Of a stretch of DNA of 6,126 bases, positions 1-5,779 are shown one piece after another. The translations under genes were made by a program, and so were the position numbers. The notes under the pieces were generated by a model. The model saw only the letters and a program-made list of their open reading frames with translations. It did not search any database and had not been told where the DNA came from. The stretch lies in assembly GCA_964608615.1 (NCBI GenBank), contig CAZSQG010000132.1:1-6126 (forward strand), given 5' to 3'. The stretch is from CALEUX01 sp964608615 (lineage in GTDB: Bacteria; Bacteroidota; Bacteroidia; Bacteroidales; Marinilabiliaceae). The stretch's first letter is position 1; the number at the start of each line of letters is the position of its first letter.

Positions 1-62
1 CCTTATTATTTAAAGCATTTAAATGATTTTCTAAAATTTTACCGGACACCAATGATTTAAAT

Positions 63-84
63 TATAAATTTGTATAAATTTATA
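63..84. promoter_or_regulatory. Candidate operator: AT-rich inverted repeat upstream of the GntR-type gene
   Basis: The 22 bases are a near-perfect palindrome: 10 of 11 pairs match, and the only exception is a G/T pair next to the centre (72/75). It can also be read as a tandem 10-base direct repeat (ATAAATTTGT, ATAAATTTAT). It ends 23 bases before the ATG of the regulator, where an autoregulatory operator of a dimeric GntR protein would be expected. The DNA here is very AT-rich, so chance palindromes are common. No Bacteroidota-type promoter (-7 TAnnTTTG with a -33 TTTG) could be placed with confidence in 1-107. Confidence 0.3.
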
Positions 85-107
85 TGTTGTATTATTAATT
101 TATTAAA

Positions 108-836
108 ATGGACGATATATTTACCAAAATAGGCGTTACTCAGACGTTAAGTCAAAAAATCGAAAGAAAAATTGAAGAAGCCATTCGGCAAAAGAAATTG
201 ATTAACGGTGTACGGCTGCCTTCTGAGAAAGAACTTTGTGAAAGTTTTGCAGTAAGTAGAACTGCCTTACGTGAAGCTCTAAGAAGATTAAGCGCCAGAG
301 GTCTTATCCAGATTCGGAAAGGTAGTGGCATGTATGTATCGGAGATTAAACTTGAACATGCCATTAGTTCATTAAATTTATATTACGACCTTAAATTTGA
401 CTCAAACCTAATTGCTCATATAATTGAAGTACGGAGGTTATTTGAACCCCAGATTGCCAGACTGGCTGCACGCAACCGAACAGTTGAGGATATCAACAAG
501 CTTAAGGAAAACCTCAAAGCTCTAGAGAGCTGCGACTCTGACAACACACAATTGGAGGTAGATACCATCAATAAGTTTTATATGAATCTTGCCAAAGCAT
601 CAGGTAATCCAATTGTTATTATTACCATGGAACCCATCTATTCATTACTTCCCCGTATGCGAAATTTTGTATACGCCAACATTGAAGGTGAAAAAGAATA
701 TACTTTAGATGCCCAGAAGAAAATTTTTGAAGCTATTGAAAAGCAAGACGAGATATCAGCTCATGACGAAACCGTGAAACTCTTGATTCGCAATAATGAG
801 GTGTACGAAAAATACTTTAAAGAAACACTGAAATAA
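108..836 (+). CDS. GntR-family transcriptional regulator, FadR/FCD subfamily
   Basis: This is a predicted cytoplasmic DNA-binding dimer of 242 residues, normal for FadR-type regulators. Residues about 15-78 form the GntR winged helix: the motif LPSEKELCESFAVSR leads into the recognition helix (TALREALRRL, about 52-61), then the wing GLIQIRKGSGMYV. Residues about 100-230 match the all-helical FCD effector domain (EVRRLFEPQIARLAA, then LAKASGNP). The metal-binding positions usual in FCD domains look replaced: the FH before xxLAxASGN is FY (Tyr158), the Asp four residues earlier is Ile154, the His of the EHxxIxxAI motif is Gln203, and no His is seen near 225-230. The effector may therefore bind without metal, as in E. 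coli FadR. The ATG at 108 is the first in frame and the HTH starts soon after. The gene converges on murQ, so control of the sugar-salvage operon is plausible but inferred; the effector is unknown. Confidence 0.9.
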   Translation: MDDIFTKIGVTQTLSQKIERKIEEAIRQKKLINGVRLPSEKELCESFAVSRTALREALRRLSARGLIQIRKGSGMYVSEIKLEHAISSLNLYYDLKFDSNLIAHIIEVRRLFEPQIARLAARNRTVEDINKLKENLKALESCDSDNTQLEVDTINKFYMNLAKASGNPIVIITMEPIYSLLPRMRNFVYANIEGEKEYTLDAQKKIFEAIEKQDEISAHDETVKLLIRNNEVYEKYFKETLK

Positions 837-864
837 ATGAATTGTTGACAAAAATATTTATAGT

Positions 865-895
865 AAAAAAGCTGGCCTTTCAGGTCAGCTTTTTT
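865..895. terminator. Bidirectional intrinsic terminator between convergent genes
   Basis: A hairpin with 14-base arms: AAAAAAGCTGGCCT (865-878), loop TTC (879-881), AGGTCAGCTTTTTT (882-895). Only one pair is imperfect, a G/T. Read on the plus strand, the GC-rich stem is followed by a T run and ends the regulator transcript, whose stop codon lies about 30 bases upstream. On the minus strand the A run becomes the T run and ends the kinase-murQ transcript, whose stop codon is at 923-925. Placement between two convergent genes is what a shared terminator should show. Confidence 0.9.
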
Positions 896-922
896 ATTAT
901 AACATCCTTTAACAACAATAAA

Positions 923-1771
923 TCAACCTCTTTTATTAAGCTTCCAGGCATCAATTGCCCTTTTTACGGAACCATATCGAATTAATAGCTCTTGAGCATT
1001 ACCATATTCCAAACCAAGTTCATCAATAATCATTCTGGTTCCTCTATCAATCAGCTTTCTATTGGTTAGCTGCATATTAACCATCTTGTTACCCTTAACG
1101 CGTCCTAGCTTTATCATTATTGTAGTCGTAATCATGTTAAGAACCATTTTCTGAGCAGTTCCTGCTTTAAGACGCGTGCTTCCTGTAACTAATTCGGGAC
1201 CTACAATAACTTCAATGGGAAACTCAGCAACCTGAGCAATTTTTGAACCTGGATTACATGTAATACAACCTGTCAGAAGGCCATTTTTACGGGCTGTTTC
1301 AACCCCTCCAATAACATAAGGGGTTGTACCAGAAGCAGCAATACCAATAACTGTATCGCTGCTATTAATGTTATAATTCTTTAGTTCTTCCCAGGCCCTG
1401 TCCGGATCGTCTTCGGCATTTTCAACTGCTTTGCGTAAAGCAACATCACCACCTGCTATTAGTCCGACAACCATATTATCAGGAACCCCAAACGTAGGAG
1501 GTAACTCAGAAGCATCCAAAACGCCCAGCCTTCCGCTAGTACCGGCCCCCAAATAAAAGACTCTTCCTCCTTTTTTCATACGATCAACAATTCGTATTAC
1601 TAGTTCCTCAACCTGAGGTAAAACTCTACTAACAGCAACATGCACTTTAGCATCTTCCTCGTTAATAGCAGTAACCAACTGACGAACCGTCATCTTTTCA
1701 AGATTCTTAAATTGTGATGGCGATTCAGTTATACTGAGAGTGAATTTTGTATTTTCATCATTAACTATCAT
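923..1771 (-). CDS. murQ: N-acetylmuramic acid 6-phosphate etherase
   Basis: MurQ cleaves the D-lactyl ether of MurNAc-6-phosphate to give GlcNAc-6-phosphate and D-lactate in the cytoplasm, the committing step of peptidoglycan amino-sugar salvage. The 282-residue product is close to the family's usual size (about 300). It has the opening LEKMTVRQLVTAINEED (from about residue 24), then the SIS sugar-isomerase fold with GAGTSGRLGVLDASELPPTF (75-94), GLIAGGDVALRKAVENAEDD (103-122), AASGTTPYVIG and the late signature TGSTRLKAGTAQKMVLNM (196-213). Glu89 and Glu120 line up with the two catalytic glutamates of E. coli MurQ (Glu83 and Glu114, from memory). The Cys usual after the first is Leu90. I start at the ATG at 1771, not the in-frame ATG at 1873: the extra 34 residues are unlike MurQ and would overlap the kinase gene. 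From 1771 there is a 16-base gap to the kinase stop, which indicates an operon. Confidence 0.95.
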   Translation of the reverse strand: MIVNDENTKFTLSITESPSQFKNLEKMTVRQLVTAINEEDAKVHVAVSRVLPQVEELVIRIVDRMKKGGRVFYLGAGTSGRLGVLDASELPPTFGVPDNMVVGLIAGGDVALRKAVENAEDDPDRAWEELKNYNINSSDTVIGIAASGTTPYVIGGVETARKNGLLTGCITCNPGSKIAQVAEFPIEVIVGPELVTGSTRLKAGTAQKMVLNMITTTIMIKLGRVKGNKMVNMQLTNRKLIDRGTRMIIDELGLEYGNAQELLIRYGSVKRAIDAWKLNKRG

Positions 1772-1787
1772 AGTTGTTTTATATTCA

Positions 1788-2624
1788 TCAAATTGTTGAG
1801 TGATAATTAACAATACCATCCAGGGGATCCTTAGTAACCAGTCCAATTGAATAACCTGTTTCCCGGGCGGCATCTTTCAATTGCGGAAGAAAATACCAGG
1901 CAATGCTTCCGGTAAAATTTACAGGCATTTCAGCCTGATTGTATTCACTAATATTTCGAATAAAGAATTCCTTAAAACTGTTCTTTACTAAAAGGTCAAG
2001 GCTTTCTTCGTTAATATGCTGATGGATAAACTTGGTGAATTGCGCCAGATAGCGGTTTGGGAAAGGTTGCTTATAAACCCGGTCAAGAATTTCGGCTGAC
2101 GATAGGTGGTAAGAATCAAAAAAAAGCTCGCAAATACCATCGGGTAATTGCCTCTTTAAAACATCAGCGACAAGTTTTTTACCCAAAACAGCCCCACTTC
2201 CTTCATCTCCCATAATAAATCCTAATGGAGAAACATGTCTGACAACATCCTTTCCATCATAACAACATGAGTTTGAACCAGTTCCCAAAATAGCAGCAAT
2301 ACCCGGTTTATGCCCGCATAAAGACCTTGCTGCACAAAGAAGATCACTTTCAACAACAATATTATCGGGATTCCATATTCGTTTTAGAACTCGTAATACA
2401 ACATCCTTCATTACAGTATTTGCACATCCTGCTCCATAAAAATACAAGTAATCAAGTCCACTTAAGGATAAAGTAAATTCATCGTTAAGCGAGTTGAAAA
2501 TCTCTTCCTCAGTTTGATAAAACGGATTAATTCCAGAGGTTTTGCATTGCCCTGCAATCTTCCGGTCAGCATCCGTTAAAACCCACGAAGTCTTTGTTGA
2601 ACCGCTATCAGCAATAAGAATCAT
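1788..2624 (-). CDS. BadF/BadG/BcrA/BcrD-type amino-sugar kinase (N-acetylglucosamine/N-acetylmuramic acid kinase-like)
   Basis: This is a cytoplasmic ASKHA-fold kinase of 278 residues, the size of bacterial NAGK-like proteins. The N-terminal phosphate loop is DSGSTKTSW (6-14). YFYGAGCAN (61-69) precedes ESDLLCAARSL (92-102), whose Asp94 fits the catalytic base of human NAGK (Asp107). The second phosphate loop is LGTGSNS (113-119), followed by the family signature GFIMGDEGSG (135-144), and FTGSIAWYF (237-245) is the adenosine-side motif. Family members phosphorylate GlcNAc; the clostridial MurK enzymes of this superfamily also phosphorylate MurNAc at the 6-hydroxyl. Because murQ follows directly in the same operon and needs MurNAc-6-phosphate, a MurK-like role is attractive, but the sequence alone does not settle the substrate. 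The start at 2624 is the only sensible one, as the phosphate loop begins at residue 6. No clear Shine-Dalgarno sequence precedes it. Confidence 0.88.
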   Translation of the reverse strand: MILIADSGSTKTSWVLTDADRKIAGQCKTSGINPFYQTEEEIFNSLNDEFTLSLSGLDYLYFYGAGCANTVMKDVVLRVLKRIWNPDNIVVESDLLCAARSLCGHKPGIAAILGTGSNSCCYDGKDVVRHVSPLGFIMGDEGSGAVLGKKLVADVLKRQLPDGICELFFDSYHLSSAEILDRVYKQPFPNRYLAQFTKFIHQHINEESLDLLVKNSFKEFFIRNISEYNQAEMPVNFTGSIAWYFLPQLKDAARETGYSIGLVTKDPLDGIVNYHSTI

Positions 2625-2781
2625 ACTATTAGAATATATATTATAAAACTGATGGTAAACTCGGAATAATATGCAACTTAAAATATAATATAAACAATAA
2701 ATTGTTCATTTAATTCAAGGCATTTTTTAATGCTTTTTTACTGTGTAAATATAAAAGAAAAAACTTGTAAAAAAATAAAGG

Positions 2782-2799
2782 TTGTAACATGTATTACAA
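2782..2799. promoter_or_regulatory. Candidate operator: TTGTAA-N6-TTACAA inverted repeat
   Basis: The arms TTGTAA and TTACAA are perfect complements around CATGTA. Its right half also contains the nine-base palindrome TGTATTACA (2790-2798), which has the GT-N3-AC core typical of FadR-subfamily GntR operators. Another TTGTAA half-site lies 17 bases to the left (2765-2770). The site is about 160 bases upstream of the kinase start and could serve either flanking operon. It is a plausible target for the regulator at 108-836, but binding is not shown by sequence alone. Confidence 0.35.
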
Positions 2800-3030
2800 T
2801 TTCTTAATTCTTTGAAAATTTGTTTTTATTTTTGAAAAAGCGTTCATTCATTGTCGTAATCATAACACACTAAATAATATACAATGTATGCTATAACAAA
2901 TAAAATCATCTCCTAATTTCCGGGAATTGTTTCAGCAAAATTATCGACCAGAAACACAAAAGGAGAAGAAAAAAAATGGCTAAAAATGAATTATAGTGGG
3001 TAAAATCAATAATACAGTCATAATATTTAA

Positions 3031-3357
3031 TTGTGCATCGATGTGGCCTCCAGAGAAATTTATTTCGTTATGAAACCTAATGTTCATATTGGACCAGAAA
3101 ATTTCAGAGTATTCACCCAAGACATTATAAAAAAAAAGAGAACTTTGCTCTAAATCATGGTAATATTTTGATATCCGGAATTTACATAGAAACAGATATG
3201 GTTGAGAACAACGACAGCATAGCCCTTAATTTTACAATAAACACCTGGGTTTAATTACCTTTGGATTTCCGCTAGAACTCATAACAGATCAGATACGAAT
3301 AAGCTAAACAGTTTAGTTAAATGTATTATGAACGTTTTTGAAATTAACCAAAATAAA
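3031..3357 (+). pseudogene. Decayed fragment, probably of a golvesin C-terminal/'xanthan lyase'-type protein
   Basis: No single frame is open, but protein-like text continues when the frame is changed twice. The first part (from about 3031, with an ATG at 3070) reads MKPNVHIGPENFRVFTQDII up to the nine-A tract at 3129-3137. After a -1 shift it reads ENFALNHG, NILISGIYIETDM and ENNDSIALNFTINT to about 3243. A compensating shift then gives GFNYLWISARTHNRSD, and that frame runs to a TAA at 3358-3360. The run FRVFT...GNILISGxYIxTDM...NDSIALNF resembles, from memory, the GGN(L/I)xVSGAYIxTD region of large Bacteroidota secreted proteins annotated as xanthan lyase/golvesin-domain, some of which carry peptidoglycan amidase modules. 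The flanks hold further stops (3001, 3010, 3028) and no N-terminus is visible, so this is a remnant and not a working gene. The family assignment is tentative. Confidence 0.4.
3304..3316. promoter_or_regulatory. Inverted repeat CTAAAC-A-GTTTAG upstream of the glycosyltransferase operon
   Basis: Two perfect 6-base arms surround a single A, centred about 50 bases before the glycosyltransferase ATG. The position suits an operator or promoter-proximal site for the rightward operon. It lies at the end of the decayed coding fragment, so it may simply be a coincidence within relic sequence. Confidence 0.25.
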
Positions 3358-3359
3358 TA

Positions 3360-4838
3360 ATGGAAAAGATAATTACTTGTTTTATAGCAGGGGGCAACAA
3401 TGAGGATTTAAGCGTTACCATTGAAGGATTAAAAGAATCTGCATGCGTAAAAAGAATCATAATCGTTTCTGAACAGCAACTACCGAAAGACATTTTATCA
3501 AGCGGAGTTGAATGGTTGAAAGAATCTTCTCTTAAAACCACAATGAGCATCAGAAAAATTGCTGAAACAAGCGATACAGAATTTACGCTTATTTATTCAA
3601 AATCCCTGCCCCTGAATTTGGGGGCTTTTGCTCTTGAACGGATGATTCAATGCTGTTTGGATTCCCAAGCCGGACTGATTTATTCCGATTATTATGAGAT
3701 TAAGGGGGTCGAAAGAAAACCTAATCCAGTTAACGATTACCAAGAAGGCAGCTTAAGAGATGACTTTAATTTTGGTTCACTTCTTTTATATAATACCAAT
3801 GCCCTGAGACTTGCTGTAGCAAAAATGGATGTCGATTTTAAGTTTGCCGCGCTCTACGACCTCAGGTTAAAAGTATCGCAAAATCACTGTTTATTGCATC
3901 TTCCCGAATTTCTTTACACCGAAATGGAAACCGACACCCGGCTTTCGGGTGAAAAGATGTTCGACTATGTTGATCCTAAAAACAGAGCCCTACAAATTGA
4001 GATGGAGCAGGCCTGCACGCTTCACTTAAAAGCCATTGGAGCCTGGCTCAAACCAAAATTTCCTGAAGTCAAATTCAGCGAAGAGCTGTTTCCTGTTGAA
4101 GCATCTGTGATTATTCCAGTTCGCAACAGAGTAAAAACCATTGAAGATGCCGTTAAATCAGTTTTAAGCCAGAAAACTTCTTTTGATTTTAACCTGATTA
4201 TTATTGACAACCATTCAACCGATGGAACAACTGATATCGTTGCAAAATATGCAAGGGAAGATAAACGAATCATTCATATAATTCCGAATCGTTATGATTT
4301 AGGCATTGGCGGATGCTGGAATGAGGGTATCTTTCATCCAGAGTGCGGAAAATTTGCCATACAACTTGATAGCGACGACCTCTACATTAACGATTCAGTT
4401 ATTCAAACCATTGTCAATGCTTTTTATGAGCAAAATTGCGCTATGGTTGTGGGAACATACAAAATGGTGAATTTTAAACTGGAAGAGATACCTCCGGGCA
4501 TCATTGATCACCGCGAATGGACTCCCGATAATGGACGTAACAACGCCCTTAGAATAAACGGACTTGGAGCACCACGTGCCTTCTACACACCGGTTTTGAG
4601 AAAAATAAGAGTCCCCAATACCAGTTATGGCGAAGATTATGCTCTGGGGTTAAATATTTCGAGAAATTACCAGATTGGACGCATCTATGAATCGCTTTAC
4701 CTGTGCCGTAGGTGGGACGAAAATTCCGATGCTTCTTTAGATGTTAACAAACAAAACGCGCACAACCATTACAAAGATAGAATCAGATCCATGGAACTAT
4801 GGGCCCGAATAGCCAAAAACAAGCATAATAATGAATAA
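3360..4838 (+). CDS. Two-module family 2 glycosyltransferase (degenerate N-terminal and canonical C-terminal GT-A domains)
   Basis: The 492-residue protein has no signal peptide or membrane segment, so it is probably cytoplasmic. Its C-terminal half is a canonical inverting GT2 domain: ASVIIPVRNRVKTIEDAVKSV (248-268, written here to its core ASVIIPVRNR), FNLIIIDNHSTDGTTDIV (277-294), the nucleotide-sugar/metal motif LDSDD (336-340) and a catalytic-base-like GEDYALGL (424-431). The N-terminal half (1 to about 240) has the layout of a second GT-A domain (MEKIITCFIAGG opening, CVKRIIIVSE, TEFTLIYSKSLPL, AGLIYSDYYEI) but lacks the DxD where one is expected, so it is probably a non-catalytic partner domain. 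Donor and acceptor cannot be told from sequence. The gene opens an operon and overlaps the DUF4922 gene by 8 bases, which suggests translational coupling. Its ATG sits in TAATG, with a poor ribosome site as usual for this phylum. Confidence 0.88.
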   Translation: MEKIITCFIAGGNNEDLSVTIEGLKESACVKRIIIVSEQQLPKDILSSGVEWLKESSLKTTMSIRKIAETSDTEFTLIYSKSLPLNLGAFALERMIQCCLDSQAGLIYSDYYEIKGVERKPNPVNDYQEGSLRDDFNFGSLLLYNTNALRLAVAKMDVDFKFAALYDLRLKVSQNHCLLHLPEFLYTEMETDTRLSGEKMFDYVDPKNRALQIEMEQACTLHLKAIGAWLKPKFPEVKFSEELFPVEASVIIPVRNRVKTIEDAVKSVLSQKTSFDFNLIIIDNHSTDGTTDIVAKYAREDKRIIHIIPNRYDLGIGGCWNEGIFHPECGKFAIQLDSDDLYINDSVIQTIVNAFYEQNCAMVVGTYKMVNFKLEEIPPGIIDHREWTPDNGRNNALRINGLGAPRAFYTPVLRKIRVPNTSYGEDYALGLNISRNYQIGRIYESLYLCRRWDENSDASLDVNKQNAHNHYKDRIRSMELWARIAKNKHNNE

Positions 4839-5769
4839 GAACAAAGAAGTTGAAGACCTGATTAACGGGCAGCTAATCGAATGGCAGCTGGCAAAGAACA
4901 ACTATGCAGGACTAAAAAAAGTAATGACCCGTGAAATTATTTTTGAGAACAACTTCAAAGTAAAGATTCAGTTTAACCCTGAACGGATGCGATCTTCGGT
5001 TGCTAAGGTAGATGCCAAATCCATTCAGGAGCGGAATTGCTTTTTATGTCAGGCCAACTTACCGGCTGAACAACATGGGATCGACTTTCTTAACAACTAT
5101 CTGATACTGGTTAATCCGTTCCCCATTTTTACTAAGCATTTAACTATTCCGCTTAAAAAACACACCGACCAGCTTATTGAAGGTCATTTTGAAGAGATGC
5201 TTCTACTGGCGCAATCGCTCAGTGATTATGTAGTATTTTATAACGGACCTCAATGTGGGGCTTCTGCACCCGATCACTTTCATTATCAGGCCGGAAACAA
5301 AGGTTTTATGCCAATAGAAGATGAATTTAAAACATTAAGCAAAACGCTACTCAGGCAAACTGAGAATGGTGAAATTTACGCCATTGATAACTACCTGCGT
5401 CAAACCATTGTGATTACAGGCTCCGATAAAAAGATCCTTTGTCAATGGTTCAATCAGGTTTTTGAGTTTTTAAAAAGTTGTATTCCATCCAAGCCCGAAC
5501 CCATGCTGAACATTCTAACCAGTTGGACAGGAAACAAATGGCAGGTTTTTATTTTCCCACGAAAGAAACACCGTCCCGAACAGTTTTTTAAGGAAGGTGA
5601 AGAACAAATACTCCTCAGCCCTGCTTCGGTTGACTTTGGCGGTGTTTTAATCACGCCACGCCAGGAAGATTTCAACAAACTTAATAAACATTTGATTCGT
5701 GATATTTATAAACAGGTATCCATTGGAGAAGCAGAATGGGAATTGGTAAAAGAACATCTACGTAGTTAA
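4831..5769 (+). CDS. DUF4922 protein, HIT/GalT/Ap4A-phosphorylase-like nucleotidyltransferase fold
   Basis: This 312-residue cytoplasmic protein belongs, by overall pattern, to the DUF4922 family of Bacteroidota, whose function I do not know to be established. Visible motifs tie it to the histidine-triad/GalT nucleotidyltransferases. NCFLCQANLP (69-78) resembles the zinc-binding CFLCAGN of GalT. LVNPFPIFTKHLTIPLKKH (93-111) resembles the HIT-type 'N.FP....H.lv..k.H' strand pair. GASAPDHFHYQ (143-153) sits at the catalytic histidine-motif position, with His149 and His151. WQVFIFPRKKHRP (237-249) is like the C-terminal strand of Ap4A phosphorylase and GDP-L-galactose phosphorylase. The likely chemistry is transfer of a nucleotidyl group through a histidine, or phosphorolysis of a nucleotide sugar; this is inferred. 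It overlaps the glycosyltransferase gene upstream by 8 bases and lies 10 bases before the SpoIID gene. A donor-sugar supply or recycling role next to the transferase is a reasonable guess. Confidence 0.85.
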   Translation: MNKNKEVEDLINGQLIEWQLAKNNYAGLKKVMTREIIFENNFKVKIQFNPERMRSSVAKVDAKSIQERNCFLCQANLPAEQHGIDFLNNYLILVNPFPIFTKHLTIPLKKHTDQLIEGHFEEMLLLAQSLSDYVVFYNGPQCGASAPDHFHYQAGNKGFMPIEDEFKTLSKTLLRQTENGEIYAIDNYLRQTIVITGSDKKILCQWFNQVFEFLKSCIPSKPEPMLNILTSWTGNKWQVFIFPRKKHRPEQFFKEGEEQILLSPASVDFGGVLITPRQEDFNKLNKHLIRDIYKQVSIGEAEWELVKEHLRS

Positions 5770-5779
5770 CAAAAACATT

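Larger units (their letters stand above)
2625..3359. other. 735-base interval without an intact gene
   Basis: This gap divides the leftward kinase-murQ operon from the rightward glycosyltransferase operon, so it must hold both promoters; I could not place either with confidence. Its left half (about 2625-2960) is very AT-rich and non-coding in appearance, with small palindromes at 2693-2706 (AACAAT, AA, ATTGTT) and 2782-2799. A strong Shine-Dalgarno-like AAAGGAG (2959-2965) stands before a six-codon reading frame, MAKNEL (2976-2996), which is most likely chance or a relic. The right half contains the decayed coding fragment described separately. Confidence 0.7.

Noticed and set aside
1772..1873. 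A longer murQ beginning at the in-frame ATG at 1871-1873 (34 extra residues).
   Set aside because: The extra residues do not resemble MurQ and would overlap the kinase gene by 86 bases. The ATG at 1771 gives a family-like start and a normal 16-base operon gap.
2716..2739. Small hairpin GCATT-TTTT-AATGC followed by a T run, terminator-like on the plus strand.
   Set aside because: No plus-strand gene lies upstream for it to terminate, the stem is short and AT-rich, and it is probably fortuitous.
2958..2996. Strong AAAGGAG followed by a six-codon frame (MAKNEL), possibly a leader peptide.
   Set aside because: Bacteroidota genes seldom depend on Shine-Dalgarno sites, the frame is far from the next gene, and an A/G-rich run easily produces such a motif by chance.
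2993..3230. An open minus-strand frame of about 80 codons (includes KYYHDLEQSSLFFYNVLG and NINRF-like text) across the intergenic gap.
   Set aside because: It has no start codon near its beginning and no recognisable motif, and it lies opposite the plus-strand relic, whose text matches a known protein pattern better. Probably an antisense shadow, though a frameshift-tolerant search of both strands would settle it.
3328..3360. Ten-codon frame (MNVFEINQNK) whose TAA overlaps the glycosyltransferase ATG as TAATG, suggesting a leader peptide.
   Set aside because: It has no ribosome site and is the tail of the open frame of the decayed fragment; the overlap is easily explained by the A/T-rich sequence before the start.
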